NCBI RefSeq assembly: GCF_030323265.1 | Contig: NZ_CP104992.1 | Coordinates: 2,455,501 to 2,519,500, forward strand | Direction: 5' to 3' | DNA from: Terrirhizobium terrae | GTDB taxonomy: Bacteria; Pseudomonadota; Alphaproteobacteria; Rhizobiales; Rhizobiaceae | DNA length: 64,000 nt | Shown here: positions 30,546 through 40,605 of the stretch, piece by piece | How the letters are laid out: the number at the start of each line of letters is the position of its first letter | Numbering within the stretch: position 1 is the first letter of the stretch | Made by a program: the position numbers and the translations under genes | Notes under the pieces: generated by a model | Told to the model about the DNA's origin: nothing | Seen by the model: only the letters and a program-made list of their open reading frames with translations | Database searches by the model: none

Positions 30546-30737
30546 ATGGCCCAACTTATATTTCTGGTCGTCGTGGCTTGCGGCGGGTGGATGCTCTACA
30601 AGCGCTTCATCAAGGATGCCGAGCGGCTGTCGGCCAAGACCCGCCGCGAGGAAAAGCAGCGCCAGACGGGCGCAATCGGCACGCTCGAAAAGGACCCGGT
30701 CACGGGTGAGTATCGGCTGAAGAAGGATGAGGAATAG
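30546..30737 (+). CDS. Small single-span membrane protein
   Basis: The 63-residue product has one N-terminal hydrophobic segment (LIFLVVVACGGWMLYKRFI) and a charged tail with EKDPVTGEYRLKKDEE. The ribosome site GAGGGG directly precedes ATG 30546. It lies 56 bases after the S49 protease gene and 68 bases before glyQ, and may form part of the same transcript. Similar small proteins seem to be conserved in rhizobia. The function is unknown. Confidence 0.75.
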   Translation: MAQLIFLVVVACGGWMLYKRFIKDAERLSAKTRREEKQRQTGAIGTLEKDPVTGEYRLKKDEE

Positions 30738-30805
30738 CGGCGGCTTCGCCTTCAAGCTTGACCCTCAGCGCGTCACATGGCACTCGTCCGCATCCTCAAT
30801 AAACG

Positions 30806-31786
30806 ATGCCGATGATTGCGATGACCGATCTGCCCGAACACATGGCCCCCCATATGGACCCCAAGCGCTCGTTCCAGGCGCTCATCCTGACGCTCCATAA
30901 CTATTGGGCGGACAAGGGTTGCGCCGTGCTGCAGCCTTACGACATGGAAGTCGGCGCCGGTACATTCCATCCGGCCACCACGCTGCGCGCGCTCGGCCCC
31001 AAGCCTTGGAAGGCCGCCTATGTGCAGCCCTCGCGCCGCCCGTCCGACGGTCGCTACGGCGAGAACCCGAACCGGCTGCAGCACTATTATCAGTACCAGG
31101 TCATCCTGAAGCCCAACCCGTCCAACCTGCAGGAGCTCTATCTCGGCTCGCTGAAGGCAATCGGCCTCGATCCGCTTCTGCATGACGTGCGCTTCGTCGA
31201 GGACGACTGGGAAAGCCCGACGCTCGGCGCCTGGGGCCTTGGCTGGGAATGCTGGTGCGACGGTATGGAAGTCTCGCAGTTCACCTATTTCCAGCAGGTC
31301 TGCGGCATCGAATGCTCGCCGGTGGCCGGCGAACTCACCTATGGCTTGGAACGCCTCGCTATGTATGTTCAGGGCGTCGACAATGTCTACGACCTGAACT
31401 TCAACGGCCGTGAGGGCGAAGAGAAGATTTCCTATGGTGACGTCTTCCTGCAGGCAGAGCAGGAATATTCCCGTCACAATTTCGAATTCGCCAATACCGA
31501 GATGCTACACCGTCACTTCATCGATGCGGAGAAGGAATGCCAGGCGTTGCTGGCAGCCGGCGCGCCGGGCGATGGCGACAACCAGCGCCTGCATAAATGC
31601 GTCTTCCCGGCTTATGACCAGTGCATCAAGGCCTCGCATGTCTTCAACCTGCTGGATGCCCGCGGCGTGATCTCGGTTACCGAGCGCCAGAGCTACATCC
31701 TGCGCGTGCGCACGCTGGCCAAGGCCTGTGGCGAAGCCTTCCTGCTGACCGATGCCGGCGGCGCCAATTTCGGCAAGGCCGCCTGA
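30806..31786 (+). CDS. glyQ: Glycine--tRNA ligase alpha subunit
   Basis: GlyQ is the catalytic subunit of the bacterial alpha2beta2 glycyl-tRNA synthetase. The product shows [39 protein letters not shown] and [20 protein letters not shown], the invariant class II core. The start is uncertain: ATG 30806 gives 326 residues, while ATG 30821 and 30842 are also in frame and none has a strong ribosome site. The beta subunit gene lies 2.7 kb downstream, and the lemA pair sits in between. Confidence 0.96.
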   Translation: MPMIAMTDLPEHMAPHMDPKRSFQALILTLHNYWADKGCAVLQPYDMEVGAGTFHPATTLRALGPKPWKAAYVQPSRRPSDGRYGENPNRLQHYYQYQVILKPNPSNLQELYLGSLKAIGLDPLLHDVRFVEDDWESPTLGAWGLGWECWCDGMEVSQFTYFQQVCGIECSPVAGELTYGLERLAMYVQGVDNVYDLNFNGREGEEKISYGDVFLQAEQEYSRHNFEFANTEMLHRHFIDAEKECQALLAAGAPGDGDNQRLHKCVFPAYDQCIKASHVFNLLDARGVISVTERQSYILRVRTLAKACGEAFLLTDAGGANFGKAA

Positions 31787-31874
31787 TATCGAAGACGTCG
31801 CCGTTTTGCGGTGACAATTCAAAGCGATCGACATAATCTCCCCGCAGCTTAAATGCCTCGGGGAGACTGCTTTC

Positions 31875-32425
31875 ATGCTCATTGCGCTCGGCGTCGTCGC
31901 CATCATCGCCCTCTACGTGATCTTCATCTACAACGGCCTCGTCCGGGCCCGGCAGATGGCCGAGGAAGCATGGTCCGGTATCGATGTGCAGCTGAAGCGC
32001 CGCGCCGACCTCATCCCCAACCTCATCGAAACCGTGAAGGGCTACGCAGCCCATGAAAAGGGCACGCTCGAAGAGGTGGTGAAGCTGCGCAACCAGGCGC
32101 AGGCCGTTCCCCCGGCGATGTCGCCGGTCGCGCCCAGGCGGAAGGTATGCTCTCCCAGGCGCTCGGAAAACTCTTCGCGCTGGCGGAAGCCTACCCGGAC
32201 CTGAAGGCCAACCAGAATTTTGCTGAACTGCAGACGTCGCTGGAGACGATCGAAAGCGAGATCCAGATGTCGCGGCGCTATTACAATGGCTCGGCACGCG
32301 ATCTCAACATCAAGGTCGAGAGCTTTCCGTCCAACCTGATCGCCGGCCCCTTCGGCTTTTCCAAGCGCGATTATTTCGAGATCACCAACGAAGCTGACCG
32401 GGCTGTTCCTTCCGTAAAATTCTAA
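31875..32425 (+). CDS. lemA: LemA family membrane protein, one frameshift
   Basis: LemA proteins are inner-membrane-anchored helical bundles of unsettled function, often paired with a DUF2207 membrane protein, as here. After correction the product has 183 residues: one N-terminal membrane helix ([20 protein letters not shown]), then the signature [20 protein letters not shown] and [17 protein letters not shown], and later [12 protein letters not shown] and the end SVKF. Adding one C to the run at 32109-32113 joins the halves as [26 protein letters not shown] stands upstream of ATG 31875. The DUF2207 gene starts 14 bases after its stop. Confidence 0.9.
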
Positions 32426-32439
32426 ACGGGATCCCGCTG

Positions 32440-34364
32440 ATGCTTCGTCGTCTTGTTCTTGCTGTCGCAATTGTTTTCGGCGCTTCGCTCCCAGCCGCAG
32501 CCGAGGAATATATCCGCGACTACCATTCCGATATCAGCATCGCCGCCGATGGCGAATTGACGGTGACCGAGACGATCACCGTCATGGCGGAAGGCGATCG
32601 CATCCGCCGCGGCATTTTCCGTGATTTTCCGCTGACGATGGAGGATGCGCGCGGCCGTACCATCCATGTCGATTTCGACCTCGTCTCCGTCACCCGCGAC
32701 GGGCAGCAGGAGCCGTCCCACACGGAAAGCATTGCCCGCGGCATCCGCATCTATGCGGGCGGCGAGAACACGCTGCTCAGGCCCGGCCGGCACACCTACG
32801 AGATTACCTACAGAACCAATCGCCAGATCCGTTATTTCGACGATCATGACGAACTCTACTGGAATGTCACCGGCAATGGCTGGCAGTTTCGCATCGCGCG
32901 TGCTTCGGCCAAGGTGACGCTGCCGGGCGGCAGGGTGACCGAAACGACGGCCTTTACCGGCGCTTATGGCTCGACCGAGCGCGATGTCACCATGAATTCA
33001 TCCGGTCGGGAAGCAACGTTTACGACAAGGCAGCCGCTTGGCCGCGAGGAAGGTCTCACCATCGTCGTCGGTTTTCCCAAGGGCGTCGTTGCCGCACCTT
33101 CGGCTGATCAGCAGAGTTCCTGGTGGTGGCGCGACAATCTCAACCTCATGCTGGCGGCCGCCTGCCTTCTCGTCGTGTTGGCCTACTACGTCCTCATCTG
33201 GCTTGTGATCGGTCGTGACCCCGAACGTGGCACGATCGTACCGCGCTGGGACCTCCCGCCGGGTCTGTCGCCGGCATTGGTCAATTATATCGACAACAAG
33301 GGTTTTTCCGGTCGCGGCTGGACGGCGCTTTCGGCAAGTCTGCTGGATCTGGCGGTCAAGGGCTTCGTCACGCTCGATGATCTGGGATCGCGCGTCCGCG
33401 TCCACCGGACGGAAAAGGCGATGGACACCAAGGAACTTCCGATAGGACAGGCGACCCTCATGCGGGAGATCGCGCGATCGGGCAAGACGCTTTCCATTGA
33501 AGAATCCAACGGAGAAAGGGTGCAGGAAGTCGGCAAGGCTTTCCGGGATGCGATAGAAAGGGAGCATCGCGGCAAGTATTACAGGCACAATACCGCGGCG
33601 ATCGTTTTCGGCATATTCCTGAGTGTCGTCGTGCTGATATTCCTGCTGCTCCTGGGCGATGTCGATGCGGACAGCGTTGGCTTCATGATCATGCCGATCT
33701 TCTTTGGCCTGTTCTGGTCTTTCTTCGCGGTCAAATCGGCGCAGTCGCTGATGCGGCGAAAAACGGTTCTCGCCAGGATCATGGGAGCGATCGGTTTGGC
33801 CTTCTTCGGCTTCATCGGGCTTGGCATAGCTGCCCAGTTTCTCGTCGGAATTATAGGCAGCATCCTGCACGGCCAGTGGCCGACCCTGGTCGGCATCGGC
33901 GGCATCGTCATGACCAATGCGCTCTTCTTCTTCCTGATCGGCGCACCGACGCCGCTTGGTCGCAAGATGATGGATCACATCGAGGGTCTGCGCACCTATC
34001 TCACGGTGGCCGAAAAGGACCGGATGAACATGGCCGGTGCGCCCACCATGTCGCCGCAGCATTTCGAGACGCTGCTGCCCTACGCGGTCGCGCTGCAGGT
34101 GGAGGAGCCGTGGAGCAAGGCTTTCGAAGCGTGGCTGTCGACTGCGGCGGCCGGCGTCGTGGCTGCTTCCTATACGCCCGGCTGGTATCACGGCGACAGC
34201 TTCGGCAATTTCGGCGACCGCATCGGTGGCTTCTCCTCCGACATGGCCTCGACCATCAGATCCACCATTCCGACCCCGAAATCCTCCTCCTCGTCCTCGG
34301 GCTTTTCCGGTGGAGGCGGTTTCTCCGGCGGCGGCGGAGGTGGCGGAGGAGGAGGGGCTGGTAG
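32440..34364 (+). CDS. DUF2207 membrane protein, partner of LemA, one frameshift at the end
   Basis: This predicted inner-membrane protein has a signal peptide (cleaved after AAAEE), an extracytoplasmic DUF2207 domain (residues about 25-220), a membrane helix (about 230-252), a soluble stretch, two further hydrophobic helix groups (about 385-490), and a C-terminal Gly-rich tail. As printed the frame runs on to 34413 with an unrelated ending. Adding one G to the run at 34354-34357 gives a tail of glycines ending in Trp and a TAG at 34362-34364, the typical end of the family. Corrected length is 641 residues. The lemA/DUF2207 pair is a recurrent unit. Confidence 0.85.
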
Positions 34365-34453
34365 CCCCACTTTCCCGAATCGAACTGATGACTTTTACGG
34401 ATGGGCTTGCTAAGCCCGCCACGACATCATTTTCAGCGCAAAGACTAGAGATC

Positions 34454-36607
34454 ATGCCCGACCTGCTTCTTGAACTTCGCTCCGAGGAAATCCCCGCGCG
34501 CATGCAGCGCAAGGCGGCGGGTGATCTGAAAAAGCTCGTCACCGACGCGCTGGTGGATGCGGGCCTGACTTATGAGGGTGCGCGCGAATACTGGACGCCA
34601 CGTCGGCTGACGCTGGATATCCGGGGCCTCACCGCCCGTTCGGCCGATCTGCGCGAAGAGATCAAGGGCCCGTCGACCTCTGCTCCGGAACAGGCAATCG
34701 CCGGCTTTCTGCGCAAGGCAGGCCTCTCGGATATTTCCGAGGCTCAGGTCGCCACCGACCCGAAGAAGGGTGACTATTACGTCGCGATCGTCTCCAAGCC
34801 CGGCCGCGCGGCGGAAGAGATCATCGAAGGCGTGATGCCCGGCATCATCCGCTCCTTCCCCTGGCCGAAGTCGATGCGCTCCGGTTTCGCCTCCATGCCT
34901 AAGGGTTCGAGCTATGGCGGCATCGAAGGCAAAGGGTCCGAGAGCCTGCGCTGGGTGCGCCCGCTGCAGTCGATCGTCTGCATGTTCGGCCCCGAGCATG
35001 ACGAGACCAAGGTCATCCCCTTCGAGATCGACGGCATCACTGCCGGTAACGTCACCTATGGTCACCGTTTCCACGCGCCGGAAGCGATCACCGTGCGCCG
35101 CTTCGATGATTATGTTGCGAGCCTGGAAAAGGCGAAGGTCATGCTTGATGCCGACCGCCGCAAGGACATGATCCTGCACGACGCCCGAGATCTCGCCTTC
35201 GCCAACGGTCTGGAACTGGTCGAGGATGAAGGTCTGCTGGAAGAGGTTTCCGGCCTCGTCGAATGGCCGCATGTGCTGATGGGAGAATTCGAGAAGGACT
35301 ATCTCGAAATCCCGGCCGAGATCATCCGCCTGACGATCAAGACCAACCAGAAGTGTTTCGTCACCCGTCCTCAGGGGGCTGAGGAAGGCCTGTCGAACCA
35401 TTTCATCCTGATCTCGAATATCGATGCCAAGGATGGCGGCAAGGAAATCATTCACGGCAACGGCAAGGTCGTGCGCGCGCGCCTGTCCGACGCCAAGCAT
35501 TTCTGGACCCGCGACCAGGGCGACATCCCGGATCTCGGCACGCTGACGGATTCGGCGAAGAAATTCGACCTCGACCTGAAGAAGCCGCTCGACCAGCGCA
35601 TGGCCAAGCTCGATGCGCTGAACGTGACCTTCCACGCCAAGCTCGGCACGCAGGGCGAACGCGTCGCCCGCATCCGGGCGCTTGCGAAGGAACTGGCTCC
35701 GATCGTCGGCGCCGACCCGATCCTCGTCGATCGCGCCGCGGTCCTCGCCAAGGCCGACCTGCGCACCGAGGCCGTCGGCGAATTCCCCGAACTGCAGGGC
35801 CTGATGGGTCGTCGTTACGCCGGCCTGCAGGGCGAAAACGAATCCGTCGCGATCGCCATCGAGGACCACTACAAGCCGCAGGGCCCGTCCGACCGCGTGC
35901 CAAAGGACAAGGTGGCGATCACCGTGGCGCTGGCCGACAAGCTCGACACGCTCGTCGGCTTCTGGGCCATTGATGAAAAGCCGACCGGCTCGAAGGATCC
36001 GTATGCGCTGCGCCGCGCGGCGCTTGGTGTAGTGCGTATCCTGCTGGAGCGGAATGTGCGGTTGCCGCTGCTGGCGACGACCAAGGACGCCGACCTCCTC
36101 TCCTTCTTCCACGACCGCTTGAAAGTCTATCTGCGCGACATGGGCGCCCGTCACGACATCATCGATTCCGTCCTTACACCGGAAACCGATGACCTTCTGC
36201 TCGTCGCCCGCCGCGCCGAAGCGCTGACCTCCTTCATTTCGTCGGATGACGGCAAGAACCTGCTGGCCGGCACCAAACGTGCGGTCCAGCTTCTCGCCGC
36301 CGAAGAGAAGAAGGGCACCGTCGTTGCCGATGGCGTCTCGGAAGAACTGTTGAAGCTCGATGCCGAAAAGGCGCTCTGGGCTGCGATCAAGGCTGCCTCG
36401 GCGGAAGCTTCTGAAGCTGTCGCCGGGGAAGACTTCCGCTCGGCGATGGAAGCCCTGTCGAAGTTGCGTGCGCCGGTCGACATGTTCTTCGAGGACGTGC
36501 TGGTCAACGACGAGGATCCCGCGATCCGCGCCAACCGCCTGGCGCTCCTGAAGGCGATCCGCGAAGCGACCGGCACGGTGGCGGATTTCTCGAAGATCTC
36601 AGGTTGA
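34454..36607 (+). CDS. glyS: Glycine--tRNA ligase beta subunit
   Basis: The beta subunit binds tRNA and completes the glycyl-tRNA synthetase. The 717-residue product starts [18 protein letters not shown], the invariant N-terminus, and shows [21 protein letters not shown] and a C-terminal anticodon-binding region ([20 protein letters not shown]). The length is normal. The frame is open far upstream, inside the DUF2207 gene, but ATG 34454 is the family start. A strong terminator follows the stop. Confidence 0.96.
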   Translation: MPDLLLELRSEEIPARMQRKAAGDLKKLVTDALVDAGLTYEGAREYWTPRRLTLDIRGLTARSADLREEIKGPSTSAPEQAIAGFLRKAGLSDISEAQVATDPKKGDYYVAIVSKPGRAAEEIIEGVMPGIIRSFPWPKSMRSGFASMPKGSSYGGIEGKGSESLRWVRPLQSIVCMFGPEHDETKVIPFEIDGITAGNVTYGHRFHAPEAITVRRFDDYVASLEKAKVMLDADRRKDMILHDARDLAFANGLELVEDEGLLEEVSGLVEWPHVLMGEFEKDYLEIPAEIIRLTIKTNQKCFVTRPQGAEEGLSNHFILISNIDAKDGGKEIIHGNGKVVRARLSDAKHFWTRDQGDIPDLGTLTDSAKKFDLDLKKPLDQRMAKLDALNVTFHAKLGTQGERVARIRALAKELAPIVGADPILVDRAAVLAKADLRTEAVGEFPELQGLMGRRYAGLQGENESVAIAIEDHYKPQGPSDRVPKDKVAITVALADKLDTLVGFWAIDEKPTGSKDPYALRRAALGVVRILLERNVRLPLLATTKDADLLSFFHDRLKVYLRDMGARHDIIDSVLTPETDDLLLVARRAEALTSFISSDDGKNLLAGTKRAVQLLAAEEKKGTVVADGVSEELLKLDAEKALWAAIKAASAEASEAVAGEDFRSAMEALSKLRAPVDMFFEDVLVNDEDPAIRANRLALLKAIREATGTVADFSKISG

Positions 36608-36630
36608 TTCAGCCGGGATGGTGACATTTG

Positions 36631-36657
36631 AAAGCCCCGCATTGCCGGGGCTTTTTT
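36631..36657 (+). terminator. Rho-independent terminator after glyS
   Basis: GCCCCG (36634-36639) and CGGGGC (36646-36651) form the stem, preceded by AAA and followed by TTTTTT. It lies 24 bases after the glyS stop. Confidence 0.92.
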
Positions 36658-36709
36658 CTGTCTGATGCTCCATGCTAGACTGGCAAACAGAACGATCCTG
36701 GAGCTGTCG

Positions 36710-36955
36710 ATGAACAAGCCCGTTCAAGTTACCATCGGTGAACCACTTGCCAGCTTTGTCGACAACGAAGTCGAGAGCGGCCGGTTTGCGTCTCCGGACG
36801 AGGTCGTTGCGGCAGGCCTCCGCTTGCTTGAGGAAGAGCAGCAAAAACTTGAAAAGCTCCGTGAATTGCTGATCGAGGGTGAGAACAGCGGCGAGCCGCG
36901 TCATGTTGATCGGGATGAATTTCTGGCGCGCATGCGCGAGAAACACGCTCGATGA
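36710..36955 (+). CDS. parD: ParD-type antitoxin
   Basis: The 81-residue product is a ribbon-helix-helix antitoxin of the ParD/CC2985 group: VTIGEPLASFVDNEVESGRF, then SPDEVVAAGLRLLEEEQQKL and an acidic C-terminus that would bind the toxin. The N-terminal part should bind DNA and repress its own operon. GGAG precedes ATG 36710. Its stop overlaps parE as ATGA, the normal layout of these modules. Confidence 0.9.
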   Translation: MNKPVQVTIGEPLASFVDNEVESGRFASPDEVVAAGLRLLEEEQQKLEKLRELLIEGENSGEPRHVDRDEFLARMREKHAR

Positions 36956-37257
36956 AAGTCTATCGTCTAAGCCCGGCGGCTGAGGCGGATCTCGACGATA
37001 TATGGAATTACACCATCATCAATTGGTCGCAAGAACAAGCGGAACGCTATGTGTCCCGCCTTTTCGACAGCTTCATCAAACTTGGCGAAAATCCAAGTCT
37101 CGGCCGGAATGCGAATTGGATCATGTCGGGTTATCGTCGCTTCAGATGCGGCCACCATCTGATATTCTACGTGACTGCCGATGACGGGCAGGCGAATATT
37201 GTCCGCATCCTCCACGAAAAGGTCGATGTCCGCCGCCATTTCGATGACAAAGAATGA
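36952..37257 (+). CDS. parE: ParE-type toxin
   Basis: The 101-residue product belongs to the RelE/ParE superfamily: YRLSPAAEADLDDIWNYTI, then ERYVSRLFDSFIKLGENPSLGR and SGYRRFRCGHHLIFYV with the C-terminal VRILHEKVDVRRHF. ParE toxins inhibit DNA gyrase. The paired antitoxin overlaps its start by four bases. The gene is intact and has no sign of decay. Its stop overlaps the DUF523 start. Confidence 0.9.
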   Translation: MKVYRLSPAAEADLDDIWNYTIINWSQEQAERYVSRLFDSFIKLGENPSLGRNANWIMSGYRRFRCGHHLIFYVTADDGQANIVRILHEKVDVRRHFDDKE

Positions 37258-37745
37258 CCGCCAAAATCCTCATCAGCGCCTGTCTTCTCGGTCATGCCGT
37301 CCGTTATGACGGCAAGGGCAAGCCGCTCGTGCATCCGGCGATCGACCGCTGGCGGGAGGAGGGAAGGCTGGTGACGATCTGTCCGGAGCTCGCCGGCGGC
37401 ATGAGCGTGCCGCGCCCGCCTGCCGAGATCGAGAACGGCATGACCGGCGCCGATGTCCTGGCGGGCAGGGCGCGTGTTGTGGAAATCACCGGCGGCGACG
37501 TAACGGCCCAGTTCATGGCCGGCGCGCGGCAGGCGCTGGATTTTGCCATGGCTCACGGTTGCACCCATGCGCTGCTGATCGATGGAAGCCCGTCCTGCGG
37601 CTCGGGGTTTATTTATGATGGCTCGTTCGGAGGGCGAAAGCATGCCGGTAATGGCGTGACGGCGGCGCTCCTGGAAAATGCGGGCATCAGGGTGTTTTCG
37701 GATCGCCGTATCGATGACCTCGACGCCTTGCTTTCCGGGCTCTGA
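37254..37745 (+). CDS. DUF523 family protein
   Basis: The 163-residue product matches DUF523: ISACLLGHAVRYDGKGK, TICPELAGGMSVPRPPAEI and the Cys-containing IDGSPSCGSGFIYDGSF. The three conserved cysteines (in SACLLG, ICPE and PSCGSG) suggest a metal or redox site. The function is unknown. Its ATG overlaps the parE stop, so it is read from the toxin-antitoxin transcript. That arrangement is unusual. Confidence 0.85.
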   Translation: MTAKILISACLLGHAVRYDGKGKPLVHPAIDRWREEGRLVTICPELAGGMSVPRPPAEIENGMTGADVLAGRARVVEITGGDVTAQFMAGARQALDFAMAHGCTHALLIDGSPSCGSGFIYDGSFGGRKHAGNGVTAALLENAGIRVFSDRRIDDLDALLSGL

Positions 37746-37822
37746 ATCCGGGCGGCACGGATCGCCTGAGATTGTCGGCAGCTGGCAATGAGGCCTGTGG
37801 TGCGGCCTTGCGATGGCTCCCC

Positions 37823-37852
37823 AAAAGAAACCGTCGAGCTTTCGCCCGACGG
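37823..37852 (-). terminator. Terminator of the chemoreceptor gene
   Basis: On the minus strand CCGTCG and CGACGG form a stem with a 10-base loop, followed by TTTCTTTT. It lies about 60 bases past the stop of the chemoreceptor gene. Confidence 0.75.
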
Positions 37853-37913
37853 CTTCCACCATCCCCCTGATACCCCCGGGGAACGGATCTCTTGACTGAG
37901 CGATGAAAGATAA

Positions 37914-39746
37914 TCAGCTCGCCATGCGCATCTGCGTGCCCGCGTCGCGCAGGCGGTCGACATGGGTCGTGCCGCTGATGCGGAAACCGCGGATGAGGTT
38001 GAGCAGTTCCTCGGTGTCTGCGGCCAGAGCCTCAGCGGAAGCCGTCGTCTCTTCGGCCATTGCGGCATTGTGCTGCGTTGCCTGGTCGAGATGATTGAGC
38101 GACGAGGAGATGGAGCGCAGCGTCGTGTCCTGCTCGGCCGCCGAATCGGCGATCTTGCTGACGATGTCGCTTGCGGCCTTCACCTGGCCCGAGATCCGCT
38201 TCAGAGCTTCGCCGGCCTGGCCCACGAGACGGACGCCGTTTTCCACCTGAGTGGAGGAGCGGGAGATCTGATCCTTGATCTCCTTGGCGGCTGCGGCGGA
38301 ACGCTGCGCGAGTTCGCGCACTTCCTGTGCGACGACCGCAAAGCCCTTGCCGCTTTCGCCCGCACGAGCGGCCTCGACACCGGCATTCAGCGCCAGAAGG
38401 TTGGTCTGGAAGGCAATCTCGTCGATTACGCCGATGATCTTGGTGATTTCGCCGGAAGACTGTTCGATGCCGCTCATCGCCTCGATCGCTTCGGCAACCA
38501 CCGCATCGCTGCGGCTTGCCTCGCCGCTGACGGTGACGACGCGCTGTGCCGCTTCCTTGGCGCCGTCCGCCGTCTGCTTGACGGCGACTGTCAGCTCGTC
38601 GAGGGCAGCGGAAGTCTCTTCCAGGTTGGCGGCCTGACGCTCGGTGCGCTGCGACAGTTCGTTGGAAGCGCGGCGGATTTCGTCCTTGGAGCCACCGATA
38701 TCGATCCCCTTGGCATTGACCTTGGCCATGGCGGCCTCGAGATGGCTGAGCGCCTCGTTGAAGTTGTCGCGCAGGCCGGCATAACGGTTGCCAAGATCGC
38801 CGCAACGGACGGTAAGGTCGCCCTTTGCCAGCGCTTCCAGAGCAGTGCCGATGGTCGACACGACGCGGGCCTGCAGGTCCGCTTCGCTGCGCTGCATATC
38901 GAGATTCTGCTGCCGTTCGCCGTCCAGCTCCTCTTGGCTGCGCTGCTGCCGCTCTTCCATCGCATGGCGCTCGCGCACCTTCTGCTGCAGTGCCTGGGTG
39001 GCGCGGGCCATAAGGCCGACTTCGTTCTTCATGCCGGTGTGAGGGATGGCGAGATCGACATTTTCGTCGGCAACGGCATTCAGCGCATTGCGAATGGCGC
39101 CGAGCGGGCCGGAAATGTTGCGGATGACGACGAAGGCGAGAAGCGAGGCAAGAACCAGGATGCCTGCACCGATGCCGATCGCCTTCATCGCTTCGCCGCG
39201 GATCTGCGCTTCCAGATCGTCCACATAGACGCCGGTGACGAGAACCAGCTGCCAGGGTTCGAAGGCCAGAGCGTAGGAGCTCTTGCGGAAACCGTCGCCC
39301 TGCTCACCGGGCTTGGGGCCGAGAAAGTCTGCGGTGCCGCCGCCATTGCGGGCGATCTTGACCAGTTCGTCGCGATACATGAAGCCGGTGACGTCTGGTT
39401 TGCCCTTGAAATTCTGGCCGAGACGCTTCGGATCCGGATGCAGGCGCATCGTCACGTCGTAGTCATAGGCATAGAGATAGCCGTCCGGCGTGAAGGTCAT
39501 GGCCGCAATCGCTTCGAAGGCGCGCTTCTGGGCCTCTTCCCGCGAAAACTCGCCGGCGGCCTCGCGCTGCTGGAACTTCTTCATGATGCCGAGGCCGGAT
39601 TCCACCTGCGTGCGCAACATGGCGTAGCGCTCGGCATAGATAGCGTTGGTCGACGTGCGCAGCTGGACATAGGTGCCGATCGCAAAGGCGATCATCAGGG
39701 TCAGCACGAGCAGCACGAGCTGATGGGAGATCTTCAGGTTCTTCAT
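37914..39746 (-). CDS. Methyl-accepting chemotaxis protein with Cache domain
   Basis: The 610-residue chemoreceptor has an N-terminal membrane helix (LVLLVLTLMIAFAIGTYVQL), a periplasmic single Cache domain (residues about 40-190; YLYAYDYDVTMRLHPDPKRLGQ), a second helix (about 193-213), a HAMP domain and a long signalling coiled coil. The CheA/CheW-binding hairpin tip reads IIGVIDEIAFQTNLLALNAG, which is fully conserved. There is no C-terminal CheR pentapeptide. The ligand is probably a small carboxylate, judging from the Cache type only. GAGG precedes ATG 39746. A 20-base palindrome lies in its leader. Confidence 0.93.
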   Translation of the reverse strand: MKNLKISHQLVLLVLTLMIAFAIGTYVQLRTSTNAIYAERYAMLRTQVESGLGIMKKFQQREAAGEFSREEAQKRAFEAIAAMTFTPDGYLYAYDYDVTMRLHPDPKRLGQNFKGKPDVTGFMYRDELVKIARNGGGTADFLGPKPGEQGDGFRKSSYALAFEPWQLVLVTGVYVDDLEAQIRGEAMKAIGIGAGILVLASLLAFVVIRNISGPLGAIRNALNAVADENVDLAIPHTGMKNEVGLMARATQALQQKVRERHAMEERQQRSQEELDGERQQNLDMQRSEADLQARVVSTIGTALEALAKGDLTVRCGDLGNRYAGLRDNFNEALSHLEAAMAKVNAKGIDIGGSKDEIRRASNELSQRTERQAANLEETSAALDELTVAVKQTADGAKEAAQRVVTVSGEASRSDAVVAEAIEAMSGIEQSSGEITKIIGVIDEIAFQTNLLALNAGVEAARAGESGKGFAVVAQEVRELAQRSAAAAKEIKDQISRSSTQVENGVRLVGQAGEALKRISGQVKAASDIVSKIADSAAEQDTTLRSISSSLNHLDQATQHNAAMAEETTASAEALAADTEELLNLIRGFRISGTTHVDRLRDAGTQMRMAS

Positions 39747-39766
39747 GATGTCCTCGAAGGGCAATC

Positions 39767-39786
39767 AGCCGCATGCGCATGCGGCT
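39767..39786. promoter_or_regulatory. Perfect 20-bp palindrome upstream of the chemoreceptor gene
   Basis: AGCCGCATGCGCATGCGGCT is identical to its own reverse complement over 20 bases. It lies 21-40 bases upstream of the chemoreceptor start codon on the minus strand. Without a loop it is a poor RNA hairpin, so a dimeric protein operator is more likely. The binding protein is unknown. Confidence 0.45.
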
Positions 39787-40016
39787 TCAATGAGATGAGA
39801 TGTAGGGGAGGGTAGCGCATCCTGCGCCCGGGCGTGCTGCATCGCACAACACACGATCGCATATCAGATTGAATAAAGTTTTAACTGTTGGGAGGGGGCT
39901 CAGGCCGTTACTATCTCTCCCTGCGAAGCGATCAGCATAAGTCAAGCATAACTGGAGGATGTCCGAGACAGAGGCCTGTCCGGAGCTCGCAAGTATTCAG
40001 GATCGTTTGTTGCAGG

Positions 40017-40493
40017 TCAGTCGCGGCGCAGAGGAAGTCCGTCAAAGGTCTGGGAAATGGAGCCGTTGTCTTCGACTGCGCCGGTCTTCGCATTGAAGTC
40101 GATCGGGGTGGCGGGAGCGTTGGCGCTCTCGATGCCTTCTTCCGTGCTCAGGCCGTTGCCGGTATCGACAACTGCCTGCAACTGCTCGGTCGTCATCCAT
40201 GCCGGCACCTTGCTGACGTGAACGACCGGCGAGCCGCCCATCCAGACATCGGTGCGGACGATCTTCTTCTGGCCATCGATATCCATGACGGCAACGGACT
40301 GCACGCCGTCCTTCAGAACCGGAACCTTGTAGCTGCTTTTATCTTCCACCGGCTTCAGCGGAGGGCAATGGGCGCAGGTCCTAGTGACGAAGCTGGCGGT
40401 CGCGCTACGGGTGTTCGTCGCAAGCGGCTCGATCGACTGCGCCTGGGCGGAGCCGGTAACGAGCACGAAAGCTGACAGAAGCACATGGCGCAT
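40017..40493 (-). CDS. Exported hypothetical protein with CAHC motif
   Basis: The 158-residue product has a signal peptide (cleaved after SAQA) and a soluble domain with RTCAHCPPLKPVED near residue 40. The CxxC pair could bind metal or form a disulfide in the periplasm. The rest contains AVMDIDGQKKIVRTDVWMGG and no known family that I recognise. ATG 40493 is supported by AGAGAGGA upstream. It is transcribed away from purD's end and seems to be a single gene. Confidence 0.7.
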   Translation of the reverse strand: MRHVLLSAFVLVTGSAQAQSIEPLATNTRSATASFVTRTCAHCPPLKPVEDKSSYKVPVLKDGVQSVAVMDIDGQKKIVRTDVWMGGSPVVHVSKVPAWMTTEQLQAVVDTGNGLSTEEGIESANAPATPIDFNAKTGAVEDNGSISQTFDGLPLRRD

Positions 40494-40605
40494 GGTGCAA
40501 ATCCTCTCTTTGCACCATGCTTAGGGGCAAGTGGTTGCGATCCCGTCAGAAAAATCGGTAAACAACCACTTAAATTGTCAGGGCCTGTCCGAGACTGGCC
40601 CGTTA

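Noticed and set aside
34445-36154. A 569-codon open frame opposite glyS
   Set aside because: It is a shadow of glyS that arises from GC-rich third positions. It has no ribosome site and no recognisable domain.
39959-40096. A 45-codon frame with GGAGG directly before its ATG
   Set aside because: The ribosome site has no spacing to the ATG, and most of the frame overlaps the exported CAHC protein on the other strand.
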